Of a stretch of DNA of 64,000 nt, positions 10,665 through 22,274 are shown piece by piece. The DNA is from Dipteris shenzhenensis. Its lineage: Eukaryota > Polypodiophyta > Polypodiopsida > Gleicheniales. The position numbers were made by a program, and so were the translations under genes. The DNA lies in the NCBI GenBank assembly GCA_047967505.1, contig CM106539.1. One strand, 5' to 3'. Each line of letters opens with the position of its first letter. Within the stretch, counting starts at the first letter, position 1. Under the pieces are notes generated by a model that was given only the letters and a program-made list of their open reading frames with translations, was not told the DNA's origin and did no database searches.

Positions 10665-11192
10665 TGTTGATATATTGAGCTCCACTCGTGATATGCCAAG
10701 GTGACCATTGTGTATTTATGTCACCGACTTGTTAGCTGCAAATGCGGTGGTACACCACCCATGAATAATAGCTGGATGACAGCTATCTTTGTGTACTCTA
10801 GTTACTGGTGAGAGCACTCTCAACTGGTATCAGAGCGGAAGAAGGAGAGAGAGAGACAGAGAGCCACACAAGTTTTGGTGGGTGCAGAACCACCCTAATC
10901 TTCTTTTTCATTCATTTATATATGTGTTTGAGTATTGTACATAACCAGGGTTAAGGCACAGTGACCTTTAACCCCCACAAGTGGCTCAGTTAGTATGCCA
11001 CCTTAGTTAGCTAAGTTTGGTTTGAGACCCACATATAGGCTTCACCTATTCCTTTGTACTTAGAGTTCTTTTGGCTTTCACAACTAAGAAGAGGAAAACT
11101 ATTTTCAGCCTCCACCTTTGTGTATATTCCCCCATTGTGTATGTGAGAAAGTTGCAAGTGAGACTCCTTCCTTCTCTGCCACTCTCTTCACA
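10665..11192 (+). repeat. 5' LTR of Copia B (with an inserted solo LTR)
   Basis: It begins TGTTGATATATTGAGCTCC and ends CTCTCTTCACA, with the same ends as the 352-bp LTR of element A. The 528-bp span is explained by a 171-bp foreign LTR at 10,809-10,979 plus a 5-bp duplication; removing these leaves ~352 bp. Confidence 0.9.
10809..10979 (-). mobile_element. Solo LTR of the Copia C family inside the LTR of B
   Basis: The segment TGAGAGCACTCTCAA...TTTAACCCCCACA matches the LTRs of Copia C (43,146-43,314 and 48,879-49,048). It is flanked by ACTGG (10,804-10,808) and AGTGG (10,980-10,984). Intact LTRs of the host family (element F) read CTAGTTAGTGGCTC at this site, so AGTGG is the duplicated target with one changed base. 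No internal region is present, which fits LTR-LTR recombination. Confidence 0.88.
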
Positions 11193-11204
11193 TGGTATCA
11201 GAGC
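11193..11204 (+). promoter_or_regulatory. Primer-binding site of Copia B
   Basis: TGGTATCAGAGC follows the LTR directly. It is the best-preserved copy of this site among the three family members in the window. Confidence 0.85.
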
Positions 11205-11726
11205 TAGGTTCATGGTAAGGAGCTCAAGAAAGCAAACCAAGTTCGCTGTGTTCTAGTAAGAGGATCAATGTTGCTTTCCTTTTTTCGAGTTTGGGAGCAA
11301 ATCTCTGTGGGTAACACAGCCGGAAAGTGCAAGAGTGCATTGTCTTAGATTGGGATGCCCTTCACAGTGTGGTGAGAGGGTAGTATATGCTACGAGGGAG
11401 GGCGATGCCCTTGGTGAAATTATTTCTTTGATTTGGGCCCATTTTGGTGGTGGAAGTTTTCCACAGGCACTCAGGAAAGTGCCCAATTTTTGCTGTGCGA
11501 CCATTGTTCTGTAGGTCGATGAAAAGTTATCACAGAAATTACATTGTATGCCTATGCACAGAGATATTGGGAGTGAAAGAATCATTCTTATTGCCTGTTG
11601 ATGCATAATCATCACTAGGAAGTGGCCGTGTGGTCAAATACCACTCTCGTTAGTTTTGTAGATTTGCCCTTGTGAGGCAGAAGTTGTGTTTTTTTATAGT
11701 GACAGAATATTTTGTAGTGTTATATA

Positions 11727-12480
11727 ATGGCATCTAATGCTCTTTCACAGATTGTCACTGAAAAGCTTGACAAGAACAACTTCACTGAAAAGCTTGACAA
11801 GAACAACTTCCATGCATGGAAGTTTAGAATGATGAATTTCCTCAAGGGAAAAGGATATTGGGAGTTCATTACTAGAGCTGAACAAGAACCAATTATTCCT
11901 AATGCTCCCAATCAACAGGAGTTGCAGGCATTTAAAGGCTGGCATGAGAGAGCCAGAAAAGTTATGTACTGGCTGTCTATCAGTATTTCAGATTCTATGA
12001 TTGTGCATATTCAGGATGCAAGCATGCCGAAGGAGGCATGGGATACTTTGACAAAAATGTATAGCACAAATACACAAGCCAGGAAAATGCAGCTCAAGCA
12101 GGAGTTGCATAATGTGCAGAGAGAAAATATGAGCATCAATGACTACCACATGAAGGTAAAGAAGATTGCAGATGCACTTGCTTCTATTGGGTCGCCAGTG
12201 GAAGATGATGATTTAGTTTCTGTGACCTTGAATGGTCTAGGAAAGGATTATGCACAATTTTGGACATCCATTGCTGTTCGTGAGAATTTTCCTGATTTTG
12301 AGGAGTTGTTTACTCTTCTAATTTTTGAAGAGTAGAGAAATGGTGGTGCATCTTCTTCAGAAGGAACTTCAAAAGAAGCTATGTTCTACTCAAATGCTGG
12401 AAGAGGTAGAGGCAGAGGTAGAGTAGGCCAATTTGGAGGCTATGGCAGAAATCAAAATATGCAGCAAATTTAAGAAAACC
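11727..12480 (+). pseudogene. gag of Copia B
   Basis: ATG at 11,727 opens MASNALSQIVTEKLDKNNF. It is followed by the WKFRMMNFLKGKGYWEF start of a UBN2-type gag domain, then KGWHERARKVMYWLSI and LNGLGKDYAQF. An in-frame stop at ~12,333 ends the open part after LLIFEE; the Gly/Arg-rich region follows in frame with further stops. A 27-bp tandem duplication at 11,756-11,809 doubles TEKLDKNNF. The start is supported by the same ATG context in elements A and F. Confidence 0.85.
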
Positions 12481-13110
12481 AGTCCTATGGAGGAGGACGT
12501 GGTAACTTTAGAGGCAAGGGGAGCCAAAGAGGTCATGGTGGATGGTAGAGAGGCTACAATGCAAACAACAATGTTGAATGCTACTAATGTGGTACAATGG
12601 GTCATATGGTTAAAGACTACTATAAAAAGCAGAATGACATCATGATTGGAAAATTAGAGCAAGGCTATGCATCCTCTAGTAGATAGGGTAATGAAAAAAA
12701 TTAGCATCTGTTTATGGTGTAGCACATGACCAATTCTATGACAAGTGCAGAAGAAAGCAATGATGTGTGGTATGTTGACTCAGGTGCATCAAACCACATG
12801 ATAGGTCATGCAGAATGGATGCAAGATGCAAGGAAAATGGAAAGACGAGGATTTCTGGAGACTGGTGATGATACTGCACATCCTATTGTGCAGATTGGTA
12901 AAATTCCTTTGTCTATGCAGGATGGGAAAAATAAATACCTGTCTGATGTATTTCATGTCCCGAACATCACCAAGAACCTAGTTTCTCTTGGTCAAATGGT
13001 TGAGCAAGGCTTGCAAGTCAGATGTAATCCTCATGGATGCTTTGTTGAGGATATGAAAAATAACGATTGCTTGATAGCAAAAGGGAGGAAGAAGGGCAGG
13101 ATGTTAAAGT
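12481..13110 (+). pseudogene. Copia B nucleocapsid knuckle and protease
   Basis: The zinc knuckle (~12,575-12,620) is broken: a stop replaces one Cys and the last Cys is Tyr (GHMVKDY). The aspartic-protease motif WYVDSGASNHM is intact near 12,767-12,800, within an open frame from 12,726 to 13,373. The frame goes on through HVPNITKNLVSLGQM and the GAG-pre-integrase region; its last part is a frame-shadow of the integrase. Confidence 0.8.
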
Positions 13111-14103
13111 TGGATGCGGACGTGCCTGAATTGAGTGAAGCAATGTTTGCACATGGGACTGGTGTAGTTGCAGATATTGATATCGGCATAAACGCATTGG
13201 TCATGTCAGTGTACAATGACTTAAATCAATGTAGGCCCAAAATACTGTTGCAGGATTGCCTAAGTTCAAGGTTGCAGAAATGCGTAAGGGATGTGAAGCC
13301 TGTCAATTTGGAAAACAGGCAAGGAAACAATTTCCTAGACATGTTCAAGAGAGTAAGAGGCCATTGGAATTAATCCACTCTGATGTGTGGACTACTAAAG
13401 CTACATCTATTGGAGGCTATCATTATTTTGTCACTTTTATTGATGACTAGAGCAAAAAAGTTTGGGTGTATTTTATGAAAAAGAAAAGTGAAGTGTTTGG
13501 GCATTTCAAAGCTTTTAAAGCTATGGTTGAAAAAGAAACAGGCCTACAAATAAAATGCCTAAGGTCAGATGGAGGGGGAGAGTACCTCTCAAATGAGTTT
13601 GCAAGTTTCCTACAAGAGCATGGCATAAAGCAGCAATAATCATGCAGTCATACCCCACAGTAAAATGGACTTGCAGAAAGGAAGAACAAGCATATTGGAG
13701 AGGTATCTCGTGCCATGCTTAACGAAAAAGACCTTCTAGATTATTATTAGCTGAAGCAGTTGCTTTAGCACTCTACATAATGAACTGGACTCCCACTGCA
13801 ACAATACATGGCATGACGCCAGAGGAGAGGTATACTGGTAGGAAACCAAATATTTCTCATTTGAAAGTTTTTGGTTACATTGCCTATGTTCATGTGCCAG
13901 ATGAGTTGAGATCCAAGTTGGATCCAAAAGCTGAGAAGTGCATCTTTATTGGTTATTCTCTACATCAGAAAGGTTATAAATGCTATAACCCTTCTACTCA
14001 TAAGTTTACAGTGAGCAGAGATGTTGTTTTTGATGAGATGAGCAACTGGAATAAACCAGTAAATGTGATTCAATTTGATAATGTAGATGCACAAAATGGT
14101 CTG
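13111..14103 (+). pseudogene. Copia B integrase, with stops
   Basis: The zinc-binding part (CEACQFGKQ near 13,290) leads into the catalytic core with HSDVW (first Asp) and TFIDD followed by a stop. LRSDGGGEY (second Asp) and NGLAERKN (catalytic Glu) come next, with stops beside them. The C-terminal part from 13,780 (GMTPEERYTGRKP, LKVFGYIAYVHVP, KCIFIGYS) is open to 14,108. The element ends where VNVIQFDNVDAQNG meets unrelated sequence. Confidence 0.85.
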
Positions 14104-16121
14104 ATCTGAGTCAATGGACTGGGGAGGTTGCCTCTTTATAGTTATGAGGGCGCTATTTGGGGATCAACATAGTCGATGAAACCAACCAGTCAACCTAGTT
14201 AGTGAAGCTGACCAATCAACCTAGTCGATGGAACCGACTAGTCGTCCATGGAATATTTAGGGAATATTCCCAAGCCCCAGCAAGAATAAGGGGCTCCCAC
14301 ACAGTCACCTTTCTACCATCAACGGTCTCATTGATAGACCTCATCTAACATGCAAGTCAGGATCCATCTAGTGTCCCGAGCTCACACATGGCTTCTCCTC
14401 ATATGGGGGCCTTACAACTTGAGCACCTTGGACCACTGGTGGTTACCAGGAAGGTGGGGCATTGAGCATATCTAACCTTATCATATTCTAGTTAGCATCT
14501 ATAGTTGCTAGTAATCGGTGTCACAAGCTAGGTGCCCCTGTCATATGCTCGGTGCCATTATCATATGCTATTTAGTACTATTTAGCTACTATTGTTGTAC
14601 TATTGTTGTATGCTCTTAGATGCTAAGTTACATTGTCACTGCTAGGTGCCCTTATCATATGCTATCTAGTGCTATTTAGGTACTACCATCGTAAAATGTT
14701 AGATGCTAAGGACCATTGTCATATGCTATCTAGTACTATTTAGGTACTACTATAGTAAGTTCTTAGATGCTAAGAACAACTTTCATATGCTAGGTGCCAC
14801 TATCATATGCTATTTAGCGTTACTTAATACTATCTTGCACTGCTTAGTATCAGTTAGATTTCCACATATGCTTACTAAAGTGCACCTCTAATGTACCTAA
14901 GTACCCACATCCTTTCCTTCCAATGACACTTCTAGTGGCTTTTGGGACCCTACCAACACACTAGTTGTGAAGTTGATATCAGGTCTAGTGAGAAAACGCC
15001 ATGATGTACCTAAGTACCTGCATCCCTTCCTCTTAGTGACTCCCTTATGAATTGTTGAAAACAACCTTCTCAACACACAAAATTTGGAGATGATATCAGC
15101 ACTAGCCTTAGTGAGAAAAAACAAGCTCCCAATTAGCTTCTTGAAGATGATATTTGCTTTAGTCCCCCTCTAGCCTTAGTGAGAAAAAACAAGCTTCCAA
15201 CTAGCTTTTGTACTTTCTAATGTTGAAAAGTGGTAAAGAACGCTTTACAAGAAGCCTCACATTCACATCTATAGGTGTAGAGAACCCTTTGCAAAAAGCT
15301 TCACATTCACATCCATAGGTGTAGAAACAGGCTTGCTGTCCATCATCCCAAATGCTTTGAGAGTCTTTCAAGCATACCTTTTTTGTGAAATGATACTTTT
15401 ACTTGAGTTTTTCATAACTCAATCCAAAAAACACAAAATGCATGAGGTCCAAATCTATGTCCCAAAAATGTATAAGATCCAAAATTATATCAAACAAAGT
15501 AATTCTATGCCCTCTATCATGGTTGTCCCTTATTCATTAATGGGGCCGAGCAAATAGGTTGTATACTTTTATTAAGAACCTAGGATGCTTACAATAGATC
15601 TTTGTTGTGCAAAGAAACAAGATCTTCACAACTCATGGGGAATACACAAAAGGTGTAATAAACTCAATAGTAATAATAGCTACACCCAAAAAAATGCTTA
15701 GTCAAATACTGAGTAGTGATTCTCCATGGAGATAGTAAATCATCAAGCAATAGACTTAGAAGCTGAAAATAATTGTAGAAAACTCTATAAGGCTGCTAGA
15801 CTAATACTTTGGTGTAACTAATAGACATGTCTTGCTTCCTTGCTTTCTGTTACCATTGGAAAACGTCCCCTAGAAAACTTTCTCCATACTTTTTTTAAAT
15901 AAATTGGTTCTTTGTAAGGGAGACAAGGAATAGAGCTAGTTGCTACTATATAAGCTAGCTATCAGTAGGATCCATGCTACCAAGGGACCTTCTTGTCAGC
16001 AATTGGTGTAAAGGTTTGAGAATTGCCTATTTCACTAAGGCTAAGTCCTTTCTGAACTATTTGTTTCACTAAGCAGTCAAGGTATAAAACGAGGGTCTGC
16101 AATTTTGCAATTTACATCTGG
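14104..16121. other. Gene-free region with several degenerate short tandem repeats
   Basis: I see no gene. There is a ~28-bp repeat around CCAGTCAACCTAGT.GATG (14,150-14,250) and a ~100-bp degenerate repeat built of TCATATGCTA.TTAGTACTATTTAG (14,500-14,870). A ~105-bp duplication carries ATGTACCTAAGTACC (14,890-15,060), and a ~65-bp duplication carries CCTTAGTGAGAAAAAACAAGC (15,105-15,215). A ~57-bp duplication carries CACATTCACATC.ATAGGTGTAGA (15,260-15,325). From 15,330 to 16,121 nothing repeats or reads as protein. Confidence 0.6.
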
Positions 16122-16130
16122 GTATGATAG

Positions 16131-16235
16131 GGGAAAACTTTTTAGGTGAGCTTTTTTGAGCGAGCTTTTTCAGGTGAGGCGAGCTTTTTTGAGAACTTTT
16201 CTATTTAGGCAAGCTTTTTCAAAATTTCATCAAAT
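16131..16235 (+). repeat. Left terminal inverted/subterminal repeats of MULE1
   Basis: Copies of AGGTGAGCTTTTT, GAGCGAGCTTTTT, GGCGAGCTTTTT and AGGCAAGCTTTTT occur at spacings of ~15-40 bp, all in the same orientation. The inverted counterparts are at the right end. Such clustered subterminal motifs are the usual form of transposase-binding sites; binding itself is inferred. Confidence 0.75.
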
Positions 16236-16745
16236 TTACTTTACATTAGGTGATATTTTTTAATCCAAAATAGGAAGCAAATACTGAACATTTGGTTAAC
16301 ATTTCAAGTTCCAGCATGCATGGCCAAAATAGTAGCATTAAAATGTACACTTAAGCCATCCATATTATTTTAATTGCCCTATGAACACAAAAATAATAAG
16401 AAAAATGACATAATGTCCTTCAAGTTGAGATTTAGCCATTGTACACTGAAACCATCTTCTTTAACTACATTATTTACAATTTGCACCATTTGTTTGCACC
16501 TTTCTCATGCAGATTTTGCAAGAAAGATAAAAAAAAAGTGTAAGCAAAACGGTATTACGTCCTTCCAATTGAGGTCTAGCCAATGTCCATAAATCTTTTC
16601 CAAAACCAATATTCGATGCAAGATGCACAAACATATACATATGTAAGTGCATATATGTACATGTTCATGCAAAGACATGACATATGACCTTAGGATATAC
16701 CTTTTCCATAGTCAATGTGAGATGCAAAAAGAAGTGAGATATTCC

Positions 16746-17234
16746 CTAAGATACATTTTGCCTACCCAATGCAATCTGCAACTCATGATCCCATAAGATA
16801 GGTTGATGCACAAACATGTACATGTCTACATTTAAACGAGGCACCCTCAAAAATACAAAGTATATATGCTTGCAAGCCAAGTATGCCTTCTTCTTGTCCA
16901 CCCTATCTTGAAATTCTACACATGTGCATGTATGTGTTTCCTTGATGGCAACCACATAACTTGGAGTTTCAGCAAAAGGCGAGTTCGAACTCCGCACCAC
17001 AAATATCTCATGCTCCATGGATTTGACAACATATTGCTCAACAACACTTGCATGTAGTGCATATGCTTGCTCAATTCTTTGCCTTGCAGCCCGTGAAATC
17101 TTTGACCGGTAATATGGACGACGTCCTTTTGGGGTCATCATTGGGTTATGCTTGTGTTGTTCTGACATTTCTTTTTCAACATCATGTTGCTCAACTTGCT
17201 GTTCTTGTTCACCACATCTATTGCACCCATCTTT
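16746..17234 (-). pseudogene. SWIM zinc-finger protein segment of MULE1
   Basis: A Gln/Glu-rich linker is followed by a basic stretch (RSKISRAARQRIEQAYALH), then FVVRSSNSPFAETPSYVV and the SWIM finger: CTC near the start, then CKHIYFVFLRV. SWIM fingers (C-x-C...C-x-H) sit at the C-terminus of MULE transposases and related proteins and probably help bind DNA. The stretch ends with a stop at 16,746 after the HQPILWDHEL segment. No start codon fits the family; an in-frame ATG at 17,168 lies inside the linker. Confidence 0.7.
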
Positions 17235-18700
17235 CCCTTATCCTAATGTACTTGATGTCATTGCTAGCCATGAACCCAACATTCATTAGCATGTGCACCT
17301 CCATCTATGTTAACAAAGTCCCCAACTATACTGGCCATGTGTGAGGCACAGTTTTGGGAACTGAAGTGATGTTGCTATCCACATTCCAAGTGTGTGTGCA
17401 GGTAGTATTGCAAAACCACATTATTTGTGTTGTTGGCCTACCATATGGATGTTTTTCTTGTAGCCAAAAAACAAGGGACCAGTGTGGGGGACCTACTCTT
17501 TGAAATAATCTCATTGCACTTTCTTTTTTCAGGTGTCTAGCCCAAACATTTTACACGGCTTCCTGAGCTTGTCCTCCTAATTGCCCAAAAAGCATCATTA
17601 ACCATCCTTTCAACAACAAGCTTGCCATCTTGGGATGGTACCAATCGAGTTTGCCCTTCTTGAGAAGCGTTAATAGAAGAAGGCATACTATAAGGAGTAT
17701 TGACTTGATCTGCATTAAGAATAATCCTTCTTGGATGACCTCTTCCTCCCCTTGGTTGGTTCACATACTCATATTCTAGCCTATGGCTACTCCTTTTAGT
17801 TGCCTCTACCACCCTTGCTACCTTCCTTCTTCTACGCATAGTCTCAGTATCGCCCTCCACTTGTGCCCTTTGATTGTACAAAGATGTGCCACCTACGACA
17901 TCCCTAACAATGCGTTGTACCTTTGAGGGGCTACCTCCTTTTGGATTGTTTTCCCTTTCTTGAAGGGAAATCAAATTAGGTCCCTTTCTGATGTGTCATC
18001 CAGACTCATAGCTAAGCTGACGTGCACTTTGAATGATAGCATTGAAAAGATCAATACGTGCTCCATCATATAAGGATATCTTGACCTTACCACCCTCACC
18101 AGCTTGCCAGCTATGATGCTTTGTCTCTAACATATTCACTGTTGGCATAGGAATTGCAATTGGATCTCTAGAAACTTGAATGAAAATTGTTAGTATTAGT
18201 GCAATCTCCACATAGAATTGTGAATTGAAAGAAAGTACCAAAATTTAATGCCATGCATACCACTCTAGCATAGTTTCCCCAATGGTTGAAATGAGCACCC
18301 CACCAACTAAGCCAGCTTTCCATATATTGAATCTCCTTCTTAATAATGTTGCCCTTTTTCCAAAAGTCTTGAATCTCTTGAAATGTAAGGCTTTCATCAT
18401 CTCGTGTCTGTGAGAGCCGCCATTTTTCACATAGTTCTTTGTGCCTATAGCATTGTGAAGCCACAACATATTTGGCATTATATTGATGGAGGCTTTGTTC
18501 CCAATGGAACAAGCAAGACCGCCGTTCCCTACCTTCCATCACTTCACCACCATTAAACACTTGTCATACTGCAAGCAATTTGATTGTGCTTCATCCGATG
18601 TGAATCCATAGAAGCTTGCCTTACGACCACTGGAACGCACCACAACCTCATTGAGGTTTTCCCAAAATATTAGGGAGAGGAGTAGGCTATGAATTTCAAC
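17235..18700 (-). pseudogene. MULE1 transposase C-terminal half
   Basis: The best-preserved piece (18,168-18,560) reads CLFHWEQSLHQYNAKYV, ELCEKWRLSQTRDD, IQDFWKKGNI and YMESWLSWWGAHFNHWGNY. This matches the region after the DDE core in Mutator-type transposases as I know them. Upstream to ~18,700 a decayed 'GFTSDEAQ' stretch remains. 17,537-17,974 is a basic, Arg-rich linker with no recognised motif, and 17,326-17,514 reads PHWSLVFWLQEKHPYGRPTTQ. The catalytic DDE core itself is not visible, so the protein could not be active. Confidence 0.6.
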
Positions 18701-18768
18701 TTTTCACATCTTGAACTTACACCAAACATGTTTTTATGTGGTCCATGATGGCCAAATGATATCCATGA

Positions 18769-19120
18769 TGTTGAGATATCGAGCTCCACTTGTGATATGC
18801 CAGGGTGACCATTGTGCATTTATGTCACCGACTTGTTAGCTGCAGATGCAGTTGGTACACCGCCCATGAATAATAGCTGGATGACAGCTATCCTTATGTA
18901 CTCTAGTTTGTGGCTCAGTTAGTATGCCACCTTAGTTAGCTAAGTTTGGTTTGAGACCCACATATAGAATTCTTCTATTTCTTTGTACAAGAGTTCTTTT
19001 GGCTTTCACAACTAAGAAGAGGGAAATTGTTTTCAGCCTCCACCTTTGTGTGTATTCCCCCATTGTGTATGTGAGAAAGCCACAAGTGAGACTCCTTCCT
19101 TCTCTCCCACTATCTTCACA
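18769..19120 (+). repeat. 5' LTR of Copia A
   Basis: 352 bp from TGTTGAGATATCGAGC to CCCACTATCTTCACA. The CATATAG at ~18,960 is a plausible TATA-like promoter element shared with the other family members. Confidence 0.95.
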
Positions 19121-19130
19121 TGGTATCAGC
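19121..19130 (+). promoter_or_regulatory. Primer-binding site of Copia A, shortened
   Basis: TGGTATCAGC is followed by GTGGTAAGG. Compared with B (TGGTATCAGAGCTAGG...) about nine bases around the site are deleted, so only ten bases of the primer match remain. Confidence 0.8.
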
Positions 19131-19655
19131 GTGGTAAGGAGCTCAAGAAAGCAAACCAAGTTCGTGGTGTCCTGGTAAGAGGACTAGTGTTTCTTTCCTC
19201 TTTTAAGTTTGGGAGTGAATCTCTGCAGGTAGCACAGCCGAAAAGTGCAAGAGTGCATTGTCTCAGATTGAGACACCCTTTGCAGTGTGGCGAGAGGGCA
19301 ATATATGCTACAGGTCAAGGCGAAGCTCTAGGTGACTTTATTTTTTCCATTCAAGGCCATTTCGGGGCCTGTTTTGGAGGCGAAAGTTCTCTGCAAGCAC
19401 TGAGAAAAAGGCCCTATTTTTGTTGTGCGATCATTGCTCTGCAAGTCGGTGAAAAGTTGCCACAAAAATTGCATCGTATGCCTATGCACAGAGATATTGG
19501 GAGTTGCAGAATCATCCTTATTGCCTGTTGATGCAAAATTGTCACTAGGAAGTGACTGTGTGGTCAAATACCACTTTCGTCAGTTTTGCAGATTTGCCCT
19601 TGTGAGGCAGAAGCTGTGTTTTTTGCAGTGATAGAATATTTTGCAATGTTCTATA

Positions 19656-20365
19656 ATGGCATCTGATTCTCTTTCACAGATTTTCACTGAAAAGCTTGAC
19701 AAGAACAACTTCCAAGCATGGAAGTTAGAATGACAAATTTCCTTATGGGAAAAGGCTATTGGGAGTTCATTACAGGAAATGAAGAAGAACCAGTTCTTTC
19801 TAATGTTCCCAATCAACAGGAAATGCAGGCATTTAAAGGATGGCATGAGAGAGCTAGAAAAGTTATGTACTGGTTGTCTATTAGTATTTCAGATTCTATA
19901 ATTGTGCATATTCAGGATGCAAGTATGCCAAAGGAGGCATGGGATACTTTGGCAAAAATGTACAGCACAAATACGCAAGCCAGGAAAATGCAGCTCAAGC
20001 AAGAGTTGCACAATGTGCAGAGAGAAAATATGAGCATCAATGACAACCACATGAAGGTGAAGAAAATTGCAGATGCACTTGCTTCCATTGGGTCGTCAGT
20101 GGAAGATGATGATTTAGTTTCTGTGACCTTGAATGGTCTAGGAAAGGATTATGCACAGTTCCGAACATCCATTGCCGTCCGTAAAAAATTTCCTGAATTT
20201 GAGGAGTTGTTTGCTCTTCTAATTTTTGAAGAGCAGAGAAATGGTTGTGCATCTTCTTCAGGAGGAACTTCAAAAGAAATTGTCTTCTACTCAAATGCTA
20301 GAAGAGGTAGAGGTAGAGGTAGAGCAGGCCGATCTCGAGGCCATGGTAGAAATCAGAATATGTAG
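19656..20365 (+). pseudogene. gag of Copia A
   Basis: ATG at 19,656 starts MASDSLSQIFTEKLDKNNF. One T is missing at ~19,728 (compare B), shifting the frame after QAWK. The open part from 19,718 runs through YWEFITGNEEEPV, KGWHERARKVMYWLSISISD, AWDTLAKMYSTNTQARKM, LNGLGKDYAQF to a Gly/Arg-rich tail and a stop at 20,363. This is a UBN2-type Copia gag. Confidence 0.9.
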
Positions 20366-21100
20366 CAAACTCAAGAAAACTAGTCCCATGGAGGAGGACG
20401 TGGTAACTCTAGAGGCAGGGGGAGCCAAAGAGGTCGTGGTGGATGGCAGAGAGGCCAAAATGCAAATAGCAATGTTGAATGCTACTATTGTTGTAAAATG
20501 GGTCATATGGCTAAAGACTGCTATAAAAAGCAAAATGACATCATGAATGGAAAATTGCAGTAAGGGAATTATGCATCTTCTAGTAGACAGGGTGATGACA
20601 AAAATGAGCATCTGTTTATGGTGCATCACATGACCAATTCTGTGACAAGTGTAGAAGAAAGCAATGATGTGTGGTATGTTGACTCAGGTGTATCAAACCA
20701 CATGACAGGTCATGCAAAATGGATGTAGGATGCAAGGAAAATAGAAAGACCAGGATTTGTGGAGACTGGTGATGATCTTGCACATCCTATTGTGCAGATG
20801 TGTAAAATTCCTTTCTCTATGTAGGATGGGAAAAAGAAATACCTGTCTGATGTATTTCATGTCTCGAACATCACCAAGAACCTGGTTTGTATTGGTCAAA
20901 TGGTTGAGCAGGGCTTGCAGGTCAGATTTAATCCTCATGGATGCTTTGTTGAGGATATGAAAAATAAAGGTCGCTTGATAGCAAAAGCGAAGAAGGGAAG
21001 GATGTTTATGTTGGATGGAGACATGCCTGAATTGAGTGCAGCAATGTTTGCACATGGGATCGGTGTAGTTGCAGATATTGATATCTAGTATAAATGCATT
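20366..21100 (+). pseudogene. Copia A nucleocapsid knuckle and protease
   Basis: The zinc knuckle CYYCCKMGHMAKDC (~20,480-20,522) keeps the C-C-H-C residues. The protease motif near 20,675-20,705 reads WYVDSGVSNHM; the usual Ala after Gly is Val. Stops at ~20,562, ~20,727 and ~20,823 interrupt the frame. The GAG-pre-integrase part is open from 20,900 to 21,088 and ends in a stop just before the region that encodes the zinc-binding start of integrase. Confidence 0.85.
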
Positions 21101-21157
21101 GGTCATGTTAATGCACAGTGACTTAAATCGATGTAGGCCCAAAATATTGTTGCAGGA

Positions 21158-21990
21158 TTGCCTAAATTCAAGGTTGCAGAAATGCATAAGGTATGTGAAG
21201 CCTATCAATTTGGAAAACAGGCAAGGAAACCATTTCTTAGACATGTTCAAGAGAGTAAGAAGCCATTGGAATTAATCCACTGTGATGTGTGGACTACTAA
21301 AGCTGCATCTATTGGCGGCTATCATTATTTGTCACTTTTATTAATGACTACAACAGAAAAGTTTGGGTGTATTTTATGAAAAAGAAAAGTGAAGTGTTTG
21401 GGCATTTCAAAGCTTAAAAAGCTATGGTTGAAAAAGAAATAGGCCTGCAAATAAAATGCCTAAGGTCAGATGGATGGGGAGAGTACCTCTCAAATGAGTT
21501 CGCAAGGTTCTTGCAAGAGCATGGCATAAAGCAGCAATATTCATGCAGTCATACTCCACAGCAAAATGGACTTGCAGAAAGGAAGAACAGGCATATTGGA
21601 GAGGTATCTCAGGCCATGCTAAATGAAAAAGACCTACCAGATTATTATTGGGCTGAAGCAGTTGCTACAGCAGTTTACATAATGAATAGGACTCCCACTG
21701 CAGCAATACATGGCATGATGCTAGAGGAGATGTATACTGGTAGGAAACCAGATATTTCTCATTTGAAAATTTTTGGTTGCATTGCCTATGTTCATGTGCC
21801 AGATGAGTTGAGGTCCAAATTGGATCCAAAAGCTGAGAAGTGCATCTTTTTTGGTTATTCTCTTTAGCAAAAAGGGTATAGATGCTATAACCCTTCTACT
21901 CGTAAGTTTACAGTGAGCAGAGATGTTGTTTTTGATGAGATGAGTAGCTGGTATAAACCGGTAAATGTGATTGATGATGTAGATGCACAA
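21158..21990 (+). pseudogene. Copia A integrase
   Basis: The integrase start (KVCEAYQFGKQ) and HCDVW, with the first catalytic Asp, are followed by a one-base deletion that destroys TFIDD. From 21,424 the core is open: LRSDGWGEYLSNEF (second Asp), HTPQQNGLAERKNRHIGEV (Glu) and the C-terminal GCIAYVHVPDELRSKLDPK. A stop at ~21,866 separates the last part (SSWYKPVNV). The first zinc-finger Cys pair is weakened (CEAY instead of CEAC). Confidence 0.88.
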
Positions 21991-22274
21991 AATGGTAATG
22001 CTACATAGAATTTACAGCAGCAATCACAAAATATTAGTTCACATACTTCGCCATGGATAGGCAGATTGAGATCAGGAGAATCTCTTCAAAGCAATGAAGA
22101 TAGTGGTATGCAGGTATCACGAAAAGGAAAAGAGAAGGTAGATCAGCCGATGTTTGATGTGAATGGAGGTCACTCTTATGTGGATGGTGAATCCAGTGGC
22201 TCAAAACAGAGCATTGATGATGAGTTGGGTATTCCTTCTGTTGTTATACCTAGAGTAAGAAGACTAGGGATGTT

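Larger units (their letters stand above)
10665..14103 (+). mobile_element. Copia element B, 5' LTR to integrase, 3'-truncated
   Basis: B starts with an LTR of the same family as elements A and F, then has a PBS, leader, gag, protease and integrase in plus orientation. The sequence similarity to element A stops abruptly after the integrase C-terminal region at ~14,103, so RT, RNase H and the 3' LTR are absent. It is inserted in the gag of element X. No target duplication can be checked because the 3' end is missing. Confidence 0.85.

Noticed and set aside
15600-16121. Continuation of Copia G protease or knuckle left of MULE1
   Set aside because: A CYHTQM.IAK-like stretch can be imagined across the joined insertion point, but nothing downstream reads as protease or integrase, so I do not call it.
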